A DNA stretch of 64,000 nucleotides from an uncultured Lachnospiraceae bacterium (GTDB taxonomy: Bacteria; Bacillota; Clostridia; Lachnospirales; Lachnospiraceae): positions 124,001 through 188,000 of the forward strand of contig CAJUHH010000003.1 of NCBI GenBank assembly GCA_910585965.1, given 5' to 3'. A program made the translations under genes and the position numbers. The notes below the pieces were generated by a model, which saw only the letters and a program-made list of their open reading frames with translations, was not told where the DNA came from and did not search any database. Shown here one piece after another: positions 32,345 to 40,084 of this stretch; positions within the stretch are counted from its first letter, which is position 1, and every line of letters begins with the position of its first letter.

Positions 32345-32635
32345 TTAGTGTTTTTCTCTGTAGTCTTCGGGGTTGTTGTATTTGGTTACATATTTGTACG
32401 TATATCCACTTTTGTATCCGCTTTGGCCTGATTGGTTGTTATGGCTGTTGTAATTGTTTCTTCCGTATTTATGAGTGGTTTCTCTATCGTTGTCTGTACT
32501 TTTGTATTTGCTGTATTTTTTATGGAATTCTTCCACGGAACTGAAATCATCTTCCTTTTTCTTTTTCACTTGTTTCAAAAATATGATAAGGTACATAATG
32601 AAAAAAGCGGCTAATACGATAATAATACTTGTCAT
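32345..32635 (-). CDS. Small membrane protein with low-complexity tail
   Basis: A 96-residue protein. One N-terminal membrane helix (about 2-20, IIIVLAAFFIMYLIIFL) is followed by a basic KQVKKKK stop-transfer stretch, an acidic patch and a hydrophilic tail rich in Asn, Ser, Tyr, Gly and Lys (NNYNSHNNQSGQSGYKSGY). The topology is likely N-out with a cytoplasmic tail. AGAAAGGAAC precedes the ATG. It lies 49 bases downstream of dtd on the same strand and is probably the last gene of that unit. No family was recognised, and no function is proposed. Confidence 0.55.
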   Translation of the reverse strand: MTSIIIVLAAFFIMYLIIFLKQVKKKKEDDFSSVEEFHKKYSKYKSTDNDRETTHKYGRNNYNSHNNQSGQSGYKSGYTYKYVTKYNNPEDYREKH

Positions 32636-32684
32636 GGATATTATGTTCCTTTCTTTGCTTGGGTCTTCCGCTTTTCAAACAGCT

Positions 32685-33134
32685 TCAGCATATTTCATCG
32701 GAATCCAATAAAATGGTAAACGGACCATCATTGGTAAGGGATATTTGCATATCTGCACCGAATTCTCCCTGCTGGGTATCCGGAAAGTGTTTCCGGCATT
32801 GATCCAATATATAATCGTAAAGTCTTTTTGCCTTTTCCGGCGAACCTGCCTGAATGAAAGAAGGACGGTTGCCTTTTTTGCAATCCGCATATAAAGTAAA
32901 TTGTGAAATAATCAACAAATTACCATTTACCGTTTTCAGATCCAAGTTAGTTTTTCCGCTTTCATCTTCAAATATCCGCAATCCGACTAATTTTTTTACC
33001 ATTTTATCTGCTATTTTTTCCGTATCTTGTTCGGAAATTCCTACAAAGACTAATAAACCTTTTTCAATGGCTCCTGCTATTTCCTGATGAATGCTTACTC
33101 TCGCATGTTTTACCCGCTGTATGACAAAACGCAT
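32685..33134 (-). CDS. dtd: D-aminoacyl-tRNA deacylase
   Basis: A 149-residue homodimeric hydrolase that removes D-amino acids, and glycine from tRNA-Ala, after mischarging. Signature segments are the N-terminal MRFVIQRVKHARV, LLVFVGIS, the catalytic SQFTLYADCKKGNRPSF and the cross-subunit Gly-cisPro pair in LTNDGPFTI. Length and start are standard. The ATG overlaps the stop of the upstream permease gene by one base (TAATG), so the two are translationally coupled. Confidence 0.95.
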   Translation of the reverse strand: MRFVIQRVKHARVSIHQEIAGAIEKGLLVFVGISEQDTEKIADKMVKKLVGLRIFEDESGKTNLDLKTVNGNLLIISQFTLYADCKKGNRPSFIQAGSPEKAKRLYDYILDQCRKHFPDTQQGEFGADMQISLTNDGPFTILLDSDEIC

Positions 33135-34498
33135 TATTTCTCCTCCTTCTCTTCCGATGACGTATCATTTGAATTGCTGCGGAAGAAATGATGGATGATG
33201 CTTTTCGTTTTTGCCCTTTCTCCGCCCTGCGAACTGGAAGAAGATGGCTTCAGCCCATCCGCTTTATACGGAATAAATTCCCCGTCTTCAATCGTTCCTA
33301 CGTTTAAGTAATCCTTAGTATCGGTGGATAATGTCTTTTTCAAAAGAAGCTGGTTCACAATCGCTCGGATTCCGGCATAAATTACAGCAAAAATCGGAAC
33401 CCCTGCAATCATTCCTAATATCCCAAAAATACCTCCGAATAATGTAATTGAGAAGATTACCCAAAAACCGGATAACCCGGTGGAATTTCCAAGAATTTTA
33501 GGGCCGATTACGTTTCCGTCAAACTGTTGTAACACTAGAATGAAAATAATAAAATATAAACATTGCAGCGGATCTACCATTAGTATAAGCAACGCACTCG
33601 GAATCGCTCCAAGATAAGGACCGAAAAATGGAATGACATTCGTTATTCCTACGATTACACTAATTAATATGGCATATGGCGTCCCCATCAAGCTTGTTCC
33701 AAAAAAACATATAATACCGATGATAATAGAATCGATCACCTTTCCGACCATAAATCCGCTGAATGTTCTGTGCGTAAAACGCACATCGGAAATAATCGCA
33801 TTGGCACTGTTTGTCTCAAAAAGAGCATAAACTATCTTTTTTGCCTGTCCTGCAAACAATTCCTTGCTTCCCAGAATATAGATGGAAATAATAAAACCAA
33901 GGATCAGATTCCACAATCCTTTCAGAAAAGTCAGAAAGCTTAAGGAAATATCTCTGATCAGTTCATTCATTTTAGGAAGCAGGCTCAGATTCAGAAAATT
34001 ATTTAATTCTATGGAATAATTATCCATTACTTCTATGACTGCCGCTTCAATATCCGGATTATCCGCCAGAAGTTTTTTTACCCAGATAGTAAGATTATTC
34101 ACATAAATGGGAAACTGGAGAACGATACTCTGGATACTGTTGATCAACTGTGGAATGATCATGGCAAAAAAGCTGTATACCACAAAAGCCACGATAATTA
34201 CTGTCAGAATGATGGATATGACCCTGATTTTCTTTCTGCTTCGTTCATTCACATCGATATGGTATCTTATGCACAATGGTATCAGGCACCGTTTTTCCAC
34301 TCCGTTCAAGATAGGAGTCAGCAGATAAGATAAAAGCAGCCCGTCCAAAATCGGCATAGTAACTGAAACAAATGTATGAAATCCATTGGATATACTTTCC
34401 CTATGAAATAGTAAATAATAGAAAAAGATACTTGCCGCAATTACAAAAAATGCAGTTACACCCCAATGAATATATTTCTTGTCAATACGAAATTTCAT
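33134..34498 (-). CDS. AI-2E family transporter (YtvI/PerM-like permease)
   Basis: A 454-residue membrane protein with about seven to eight hydrophobic segments, of the UPF0118/AI-2E transporter family. Segments such as FFGPYLGAIPSALLILMVDP, IFILVLQQFDGNVIGPKILG and FWVIFSITLFGGIFGILGMIAGVPIFAVIYAG are family hallmarks. The last 60 residues form a hydrophilic Ser-, Lys- and Glu-rich cytoplasmic tail. Family members export diverse small molecules, and AI-2 itself is only one suggested substrate, so the name should be taken loosely. It is coupled to dtd. Confidence 0.9.
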   Translation of the reverse strand: MKFRIDKKYIHWGVTAFFVIAASIFFYYLLFHRESISNGFHTFVSVTMPILDGLLLSYLLTPILNGVEKRCLIPLCIRYHIDVNERSRKKIRVISIILTVIIVAFVVYSFFAMIIPQLINSIQSIVLQFPIYVNNLTIWVKKLLADNPDIEAAVIEVMDNYSIELNNFLNLSLLPKMNELIRDISLSFLTFLKGLWNLILGFIISIYILGSKELFAGQAKKIVYALFETNSANAIISDVRFTHRTFSGFMVGKVIDSIIIGIICFFGTSLMGTPYAILISVIVGITNVIPFFGPYLGAIPSALLILMVDPLQCLYFIIFILVLQQFDGNVIGPKILGNSTGLSGFWVIFSITLFGGIFGILGMIAGVPIFAVIYAGIRAIVNQLLLKKTLSTDTKDYLNVGTIEDGEFIPYKADGLKPSSSSSQGGERAKTKSIIHHFFRSNSNDTSSEEKEEK

Positions 34499-34614
34499 AA
34501 ATATCTACCTGGCCTTTCTGATCATTACCCATTCAGATTATAACACAATCTTTTCTATAAAGATATTGGAAAAGAGAAAAAGAAATAGAAATAGTGTGAA
34601 TTTTTCGCTTAAAA

Positions 34615-34623
34615 TGGTATAAT
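34615..34623 (+). promoter_or_regulatory. Extended -10 of the TtcA-like gene
   Basis: TGGTATAAT is a perfect extended -10 (TGn-TATAAT). It lies about 80 bases before the ATG at 34704; the -35 (TGTGAA) is weak, as extended -10 promoters allow. It lies in the divergent gap with the permease gene. Confidence 0.55.
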
Positions 34624-34703
34624 GGAACAAGTAAAATACCAAAAGCAGCATAGGGGACAAAACTCTTATATTACTGCCAGATAACGACAGATTGTGAGGA
34701 AAT

Positions 34704-35423
34704 ATGAAATTACAGCAAGTATTCAGTTATGTCAGAAAAGCGATTGATGACTATAATATGATCCAGGAAAATGATAAAATTGCTATAGGTATCTCTGGTG
34801 GAAAGGACAGCCTTACGCTCCTATATGCCCTGCACGGCCTTCAGCGCTTCTACCCAAAGCATTTTGAAATCCACGCGGTGACAGTGGATCTTGGTTTCCA
34901 AAATCTGAACCTGGAAGAAATAAAGACACTTTGCCGCTCTCTTGAAGTCGAATACCATATCGTAGAAACAGATATTGCCCAAATTATATTTGAAGACAGA
35001 AAAGAAACCAATCCGTGTTCTTTATGCGCCAAAATGAGAAAAGGCGCATTGAACGATGCCGTGAAAGCGATCGGATGTAATAAGGTTGCTTATGCCCACC
35101 ATAAAGATGATGTGGTGGAAACCATGGTAATGTCTTTAATATTTGAAGGAAGGTTCCATACATTTTCCCCTGTCACTTATCTTGACCGGACGGGCCTTAC
35201 CGTCATAAGGCCTTTATTATATATGAATGAGGCTGATGTAATAGGCTTTATCAACAAATACCAGCTTCCAGTCGTAAAAAGCCCTTGCCCTGCCGATGGA
35301 AATACCAAAAGGGAATATATAAAAGAACTGTTAAGGCATTTAAACCAGGAAAATCCTGGTGTGAAAGAAAGAATGTTCACGGCGATTCAAAATGGTAAGC
35401 TGAAAGGATGGTCCGATTTATAA
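34704..35423 (+). CDS. TtcA-like PP-loop tRNA thiolation protein
   Basis: A 239-residue ATP pyrophosphatase of the TtcA/TilS superfamily. The PP-loop is GISGGKDSLTLLY (29-41). CSLCAKMRKG provides the paired cysteines and SPCPADG a third cysteine, as in TtcA enzymes that bind an iron-sulfur cluster and thiolate tRNA cytidine 32. HHKDDVVETM is the second family block. TtcA proper is about 300 residues, so this shorter form is a TtcA relative whose target base is uncertain. Its stop codon overlaps the start of the recombinase gene (TAATG). Confidence 0.85.
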   Translation: MKLQQVFSYVRKAIDDYNMIQENDKIAIGISGGKDSLTLLYALHGLQRFYPKHFEIHAVTVDLGFQNLNLEEIKTLCRSLEVEYHIVETDIAQIIFEDRKETNPCSLCAKMRKGALNDAVKAIGCNKVAYAHHKDDVVETMVMSLIFEGRFHTFSPVTYLDRTGLTVIRPLLYMNEADVIGFINKYQLPVVKSPCPADGNTKREYIKELLRHLNQENPGVKERMFTAIQNGKLKGWSDL

Positions 35424-36475
35424 TGGAAAGCAAAAAAAACTATCATGAAGAACAAAACAAACTGAATACGGTGAAAATGAGGAATGTTTTATCCGAATTG
35501 CCTCCCTTTTGCAAACAGTTCTTCCGGGGAATTGAAAATAACACTTCTTCCAGGACAAGGCTTGCTTATGCCTATGATTTAAGGGTTTTTTTTGAATATA
35601 TGAAAAAGAACAATCCTTCCTGCAGCAAAATGGAAATCAAGGATTTCCCTTTGTCCATTTTGGACAGCATCACCAGGGAAGATATTGAAGAATATATGGA
35701 ATATATCTCTTACTATCAAAAAGACAGCCGGGAAATTACTAACCAGGAGCGGGGAAAATCACGCAAACTGGCTTCCTTGCGTAGTTTTTACAATTATTTT
35801 TACCAAATAGAATTGATTGAGAAAAATCCTGCCGTGTTGATTCCCATGCCGAAACTCCACCAAAAAGAAATTATCCGCTTGGATGCTGATGAAGTGGCTA
35901 TTCTGTTAGATCAGGTGGAAGATGGAACCAATCTTACGAAAAGTCAAAAAAAATATCATGAGAAAACAAAGATCAGAGATACTGCTTTGCTTACGCTCCT
36001 GCTCGGAACAGGAATCCGTGTATCTGAATGCGTTGGACTCGATATGGAGGATGTGGACTTTAAAAATAATGGAATTAAAATCCGTCGAAAGGGAGGGTAT
36101 GAAACCGTCGTTTATTTTGGAGAAGAGGTAGAGCATGCCCTGTTAGAATATATGGAGCAGCGCCGACATATAATCCCATTGTCAGGCCATGAACATGCTC
36201 TATTCTTATCCATGCAGAACCGCAGAATTACCGTACGAGCTGTTGAAAACCTAGTAAAGAAATATGCCTCGAATGTAACTTCACTTAAAAAAATAACCCC
36301 CCATAAATTAAGAAGCACCTATGGCACCTCCCTATACCGTGAAACCGGTGATATTTACCTCGTGGCAGATGTCCTTGGACATAAAGACGTAAATACCACC
36401 AGAAAGCACTATGCCGCATTAGAAGATGAAAGAAAACGCAGAGCCGCAAATGCTGTTAAATTAAGAGAACCATGA
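35423..36475 (+). CDS. Tyrosine recombinase (XerC/XerD-like)
   Basis: A 350-residue site-specific recombinase with an N-terminal SAM-like core-binding domain (about 25-140) and a C-terminal catalytic domain. The catalytic set is complete: Arg in GTGIRVSECVGLD, Lys in RRKGGYE, His and Arg in HKLRSTYGTS, His in LGHKDVNTT and the nucleophile Tyr in RKHYAAL. The start is placed at 35423, with AAAGGATGG 11 bases upstream, overlapping the stop of the TtcA-like gene. No integrase-type neighbours or attachment sites were found, so a chromosome-dimer or general Xer role is more likely than a phage integrase. Which Xer protein it is cannot be decided without the rest of the genome. Confidence 0.9.
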   Translation: MESKKNYHEEQNKLNTVKMRNVLSELPPFCKQFFRGIENNTSSRTRLAYAYDLRVFFEYMKKNNPSCSKMEIKDFPLSILDSITREDIEEYMEYISYYQKDSREITNQERGKSRKLASLRSFYNYFYQIELIEKNPAVLIPMPKLHQKEIIRLDADEVAILLDQVEDGTNLTKSQKKYHEKTKIRDTALLTLLLGTGIRVSECVGLDMEDVDFKNNGIKIRRKGGYETVVYFGEEVEHALLEYMEQRRHIIPLSGHEHALFLSMQNRRITVRAVENLVKKYASNVTSLKKITPHKLRSTYGTSLYRETGDIYLVADVLGHKDVNTTRKHYAALEDERKRRAANAVKLREP

Positions 36476-36519
36476 ATCATCAAATAGAAAAACATTTTCC
36501 ACCGAAAGAACGGCATCAC

Positions 36520-36885
36520 TCAAGAAAAATAAGGAATTACCAGATACATTCCTTCTGTAATACAGTCATCCTGTAAACCGTTCATTCGCATCACCTCTTC
36601 TATATAAGAAGCAATATCCTGATAATTGGCATTCATATGTTGGGAAGCGATTGACCACAGTGTATCGCCTTTTTCGATCATAATGCTTTTATAATATTTA
36701 CACGCGGTATATTCTGTTTCCATTTTTGCATTCGATGCAAAACCGCTGACACCAAGTGATATGATGATAATGAGGCAAAAGGTGAACAATACTGTCAGCA
36801 TCTGTTTGTTTTGCTTTTTCTTTCTCTTTTGGCTGGTACCTGTTTTTCTGCTACCACACGGTACTCCTCTTTTTCTTTTGTCCAT
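36520..36885 (-). CDS. LysM domain membrane protein (YneA-like SOS division inhibitor)
   Basis: A 121-residue protein with a strongly basic N-terminus, one membrane helix (about 30-50, LTVLFTFCLIIIISLGVSGF) and a C-terminal LysM domain (about 68-119, SIMIEKGDTLWSIASQHM through ITEGMYLVIPYFS). Divergent placement with lexA and this topology match YneA of Bacillus, which is made during the SOS response and blocks division. LexA-type boxes lie in the shared upstream region. Sequence identity to YneA was not measured, so the function is inferred from architecture and context. Confidence 0.8.
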   Translation of the reverse strand: MDKRKRGVPCGSRKTGTSQKRKKKQNKQMLTVLFTFCLIIIISLGVSGFASNAKMETEYTACKYYKSIMIEKGDTLWSIASQHMNANYQDIASYIEEVMRMNGLQDDCITEGMYLVIPYFS

Positions 36886-36958
36886 TCCCTAATCCCTTCT
36901 TTCCTAATATTTGCTATCTTCTACATTTTTTGTTTTCGTATTTCCTATTCTATATTCT

Positions 36959-37069
36959 CGAACAAATGTTGCGAACATCTGTTCTTTATGTTTGAATTAT
37001 ACAGAACATATATTCTGTTGTCAATAGATAAAAGCAAAAAATCGAACAAATTTTTGGAATATATGTTTG
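36959..37069. promoter_or_regulatory. LexA box cluster between the LysM gene and lexA
   Basis: Gram-positive LexA boxes resemble CGAACN4GTTCG. Candidates here are CGAACAAATGTTGC (36959-36972), CGAACATCTGTTCT (36972-36985, the closest match), CAGAACATATATTCTG (37002-37017), CGAACAAATTTTTG (37043-37056) and ATATATGTTTGC (about 37058-37069, degenerate). The first two lie toward the LysM gene, and the last two overlap or flank the lexA promoter. Binding is inferred. Confidence 0.75.
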
Positions 37070-37095
37070 CTTTTTATCCTTTTATGTGATATACT
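37067..37095 (+). promoter_or_regulatory. lexA promoter
   Basis: TTGCTT (37067-37072) and TATACT (37090-37095) are 17 bases apart, and TG precedes the -10 by one base. The -35 abuts the last degenerate LexA box, consistent with self-repression. Confidence 0.6.
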
Positions 37096-37151
37096 TTTAA
37101 TTAAAGCTAGAGATATTTTGAAGACTTTAAGTCATACGGAGGAATAATTGT

Positions 37152-37766
37152 ATGGGATATGGAAAAATTTCCAAGAAACAAAGTGAAATATTGGAATTTA
37201 TTAAAGATTCTATATTGACGAAGGGTTATCCTCCCGCTGTGCGGGAAATATGTGAAGCAGTCCATCTAAAATCGACCTCTTCTGTCCATTCCCATTTAGA
37301 AACTCTGGAAAAGAATGGATACATACGCCGCGACCCGACAAAGCCCCGTGCTATAGAAATATGCGATGATAGTTTCCAAACTGTCCGTACTGAAATGGTA
37401 AGCCTTCCGGTCGTAGGCCGTGTAGCTGCAGGCCAGCCTATCCTTGCAGAAGAAAATGTAGAAAGTTATTTTCCTATCCCTGCAGAATTTGTTCCTTCCG
37501 GCGAATCCTTTGCCTTGAAAGTAAAGGGGGATTCTATGATAAATGCCGGTATTTATAATGGAGACCAGATTTTTGTCAACTGCTGCAACACTGCTTCCAA
37601 CGGAGATATCGTCGTTGCTTTGGTGGAAGATTCGGCAACTGTAAAAACTTTCTATAAAGAAAATGGCCACATACGCTTGCAGCCGGAAAACGATACTATG
37701 GACCCCATTATTGTAGACGACTGCCAAATTCTTGGAAAAGTATTCGGCATTTTCCGTTTATGCTAA
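37152..37766 (+). CDS. lexA: SOS regulon repressor LexA
   Basis: A 204-residue repressor-protease. The N-terminal winged helix (about 8-68) reads QSEILEFIKDSILTKGYPP and then SSVHSHLETLEKNGYIRRD. The self-cleavage site is the Ala-Gly bond in GRVAAGQPI. The catalytic Ser is in GDSMINAGIYNGD and the Lys in ALVEDSATVKTFYKE. RecA-stimulated cleavage would release the SOS genes. The gene is divergent from the LysM protein, with several LexA boxes between. ACGGAGGA precedes the ATG. Confidence 0.96.
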   Translation: MGYGKISKKQSEILEFIKDSILTKGYPPAVREICEAVHLKSTSSVHSHLETLEKNGYIRRDPTKPRAIEICDDSFQTVRTEMVSLPVVGRVAAGQPILAEENVESYFPIPAEFVPSGESFALKVKGDSMINAGIYNGDQIFVNCCNTASNGDIVVALVEDSATVKTFYKENGHIRLQPENDTMDPIIVDDCQILGKVFGIFRLC

Positions 37767-37818
37767 TAATAATATTTATATTGATATTATTAATATTGCA
37801 ATTTGTCTATCATATAAA

Positions 37819-37857
37819 AAAGAGGATTATGAGTTCTTAAAACCCTTAATCCTCTTT
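37819..37857 (-). terminator. Terminator of the second cytidylate-kinase-like gene
   Basis: AAAGAGGATTA (37819-37829) pairs with TAATCCTCTTT (37847-37857). On the minus strand the stem is followed by TTTTTTAT, a good T-tract, so it mainly ends the leftward transcript. On the plus strand the tract is short, but the hairpin may also serve lexA. Confidence 0.75.
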
Positions 37858-37943
37858 ATAAAATCTATGACATCCATATAAGCTATTTTTTAATGCGAAT
37901 ATTTTGATGCGAGTATTTTAATACGAATATTTTATAATACTTC

Positions 37944-38567
37944 TTAACGGAATCTGACCTTGATATAAGCTTGAATTTCCTCTACGCATCTCTCAAAGCC
38001 CAGCTTTGAGCTGTCCAGACACAAATCATAGTTTCTTGCATCCGTCCACTCCCTTCCAGTATAGAATTTATAATATTCCGCTCTGCGTTTATCTGTCTTA
38101 GCAATATACTTTTCCAGTTCCCTAGGAGGCATGCTGACTTTTTTTGCCGCCTGTTCCATGCAATAATCCTTGGGCGCATGGATAAATACGCTTAAGACAT
38201 TATCATAATCCTTCAAAACATAATCCGCGCAACGGCCAATGATCACGCAAGACTCCTCTTCCGCCAGCTGTTTTATTACTTTGGCCTGATAATTAAATAA
38301 ATTATTATCAGAAACAAAATCATCGCTTTCCGGTGGAATCAGCTGTCCATTATAGACATTTTTCACCAGTTTAAACAGCTTATTCATCTTTATTTTTTCA
38401 TCCGCATTCACAAAAAGCCTTTCATTGATTCCGCTGTCCTCCGATGCCAGCTTAATGAGTTCTTTGTCATAATAATGAATGCCCATATCATTCGCCAGCA
38501 TCTCGCCGATCGTACGTCCGCCGCTCCCATACTGTCTTGCAATCGTAATCACTACTTTTTTATCCAT
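37944..38567 (-). CDS. Cytidylate kinase-like family protein (paralogue 2)
   Basis: A 207-residue protein closely resembling the gene at 30448-31071 in length and layout. It starts KKVVITIARQYGSGGRTIGEML, has CVIIGRCADYVLKDYDN in the centre and REWTDARNYDLCLDSS near the end. The P-loop-like ARQYGSGGR lacks the canonical GK[ST]. This places it in the cytidylate-kinase-like family, whose substrate is unproven. AGGAGG precedes the ATG by nine bases. It follows livF by 30 bases on the same strand with no terminator between, so it is likely cotranscribed with the transporter, and a terminator closes the unit at 37819. Confidence 0.85.
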   Translation of the reverse strand: MDKKVVITIARQYGSGGRTIGEMLANDMGIHYYDKELIKLASEDSGINERLFVNADEKIKMNKLFKLVKNVYNGQLIPPESDDFVSDNNLFNYQAKVIKQLAEEESCVIIGRCADYVLKDYDNVLSVFIHAPKDYCMEQAAKKVSMPPRELEKYIAKTDKRRAEYYKFYTGREWTDARNYDLCLDSSKLGFERCVEEIQAYIKVRFR

Positions 38568-38597
38568 ACCTTTTACCTCCTACCACACTCTTATCGC

Positions 38598-39311
38598 TCA
38601 GGCTTCCCCTAGATATGCTTTCTTTATGGAATCATCATTCAATAGATCGTTTGCGTTTCCTTCCAGTACAATCTTGCCTGTTTCCAGAACATATGCCCTG
38701 TCGGCAATAGAAAGAGCTTTTTTCGCATTCTGCTCCACGAGAAGAACTGTAGTTCCGCTGGCGCTCACTTCCTTGATAATATCAAAAATCTCATTAACAA
38801 AAATCGGGGACAACCCCATAGACGGTTCATCCATCAGGATGATCTTCGGATGGGACATCAAAGCCCTTCCCATTGCCAGCATTTGCTGTTCACCGCCGCT
38901 TAATGTGCCTGCCATCTGGTTCTGGCGCTCTTCCAGACGTGGAAATCTCTTGTAGACGGATTTCAATGTTTCCTCTATTTCCGTTTTATCTTTTCTCGTA
39001 TAAGCCCCCATACGAAGATTCTGGAGAACAGAAAGCTGGGCGAATACTCTTCTTCCCTCCGGCACATGCGCCATTCCTTTGGATACAATTTTATAGCCGG
39101 GAACCTTCGTAATATCCTGTCCCTCAAAAATAATTGTTCCCGCTTTTGCCGGAAGCAGTCCCGTAATGGTATGAAGCGTCGTCGTTTTACCAGCTCCGTT
39201 TGCCCCGATCAGAGCAATAACCTCGCCTTCTTTTACGTCGAAGGAAATACCTTTGATGGCCTGGATCATGCCATAGTATACTTCCAGGTCTCTGATTTCA
39301 AGCATAGCCAT
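38598..39311 (-). CDS. livF: Branched-chain amino acid ABC transporter ATP-binding protein LivF
   Basis: A 237-residue ABC ATPase. Walker A is GANGAGKTTTLHTITG, the signature is LSGGEQQMLAMGRALMSHP and Walker B is IILMDEPSMGLSP. The AHVPEGRRVFAQLSVLQNL segment is typical of LivF. It powers uptake with LivG through the LivHM channel on the cytoplasmic face. AGGAGG lies nine bases before the ATG. It is last of the four transporter-core genes and is followed by the cytidylate-kinase-like gene. Confidence 0.95.
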   Translation of the reverse strand: MAMLEIRDLEVYYGMIQAIKGISFDVKEGEVIALIGANGAGKTTTLHTITGLLPAKAGTIIFEGQDITKVPGYKIVSKGMAHVPEGRRVFAQLSVLQNLRMGAYTRKDKTEIEETLKSVYKRFPRLEERQNQMAGTLSGGEQQMLAMGRALMSHPKIILMDEPSMGLSPIFVNEIFDIIKEVSASGTTVLLVEQNAKKALSIADRAYVLETGKIVLEGNANDLLNDDSIKKAYLGEA

Positions 39312-39324
39312 TTTCTATTTCCTC

Positions 39325-40083
39325 CTATTCTCCCAAATATGCCGTAATTACCTGCGGGTCATTCAATACAGTTCCTGTTTTTCCCTGCGTCAGAATACGG
39401 CCAAAATTCAATACCGTCAATTCTTCACAGATGCCGGATACCAGCTTCATATCATGCTCGATCAGCAGTATGGTCATATCGAATTTGTCCCTGACAAAAC
39501 GAATCGTATCCATAAGCTCTCCCGTTTCATTGGGATTCATGCCGGCAGCCGGTTCATCCAGCAAAAGAAGCTTCGGCTCCGTAGCCAGGGCGCGGGCTAT
39601 TTCCAGCTTACGCTGCTTTCCATATGGAAGATTCGCCGCAAGATAATCCGCTTCCCCATCCAGCTCAAATACTTTTAGAAGCTCCATGGCCCGTTCATTC
39701 ATCTCATGTTCCACTTTATAGTATTTGGGAAGGCGCAAAAGCCCTTCTATTGTAGAATAAGGATGATGATTATGCAATCCGACCTTAACGTTATCAAGTA
39801 CCGTTAATTCTTTAAACAGGCGAATATTTTGAAAAGTTCTTGCAATTCCAGCCTTATTGATATCGATCGTCTTTAAACCGGTAATATCGCGGTCTTCCAG
39901 CCTGATAATCCCCTCATCCGGCTTATAGACTCCTGTCAGCAAGTTAAAAACTGTCGTCTTTCCTGCGCCGTTCGGGCCGATCAATCCGTATAACTGCCCT
40001 TTTTTTATTTCTATATTAAAATCATCAACCGCCCTTAGTCCTCCAAAGGAAATGGTTAAATTTTTCACTTCAAGCAATGCCAT
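39325..40083 (-). CDS. livG: Branched-chain amino acid ABC transporter ATP-binding protein LivG
   Basis: A 252-residue ABC ATPase. Walker A is GPNGAGKTTVFNLLTGVY, the segment IARTFQNIRLFKELTVLDNV is LivG-like, the signature is modified to LPYGKQRKLEIARALATEP, and Walker B is LLLLDEPAAGMNP. The long LivG-type C-terminus ends in LTVLNFGRILTQGKTGTVLNDPQVITAYLGE. It lies one base after livM and 13 bases before livF. Confidence 0.95.
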   Translation of the reverse strand: MALLEVKNLTISFGGLRAVDDFNIEIKKGQLYGLIGPNGAGKTTVFNLLTGVYKPDEGIIRLEDRDITGLKTIDINKAGIARTFQNIRLFKELTVLDNVKVGLHNHHPYSTIEGLLRLPKYYKVEHEMNERAMELLKVFELDGEADYLAANLPYGKQRKLEIARALATEPKLLLLDEPAAGMNPNETGELMDTIRFVRDKFDMTILLIEHDMKLVSGICEELTVLNFGRILTQGKTGTVLNDPQVITAYLGE

Positions 40084-40084
40084 A

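Noticed and set aside
35423..36475. Phage or integrative-element integrase
   Set aside because: No phage genes, excisionase or attachment repeats nearby; the neighbours are housekeeping genes and lexA, so a Xer-type role is more likely.
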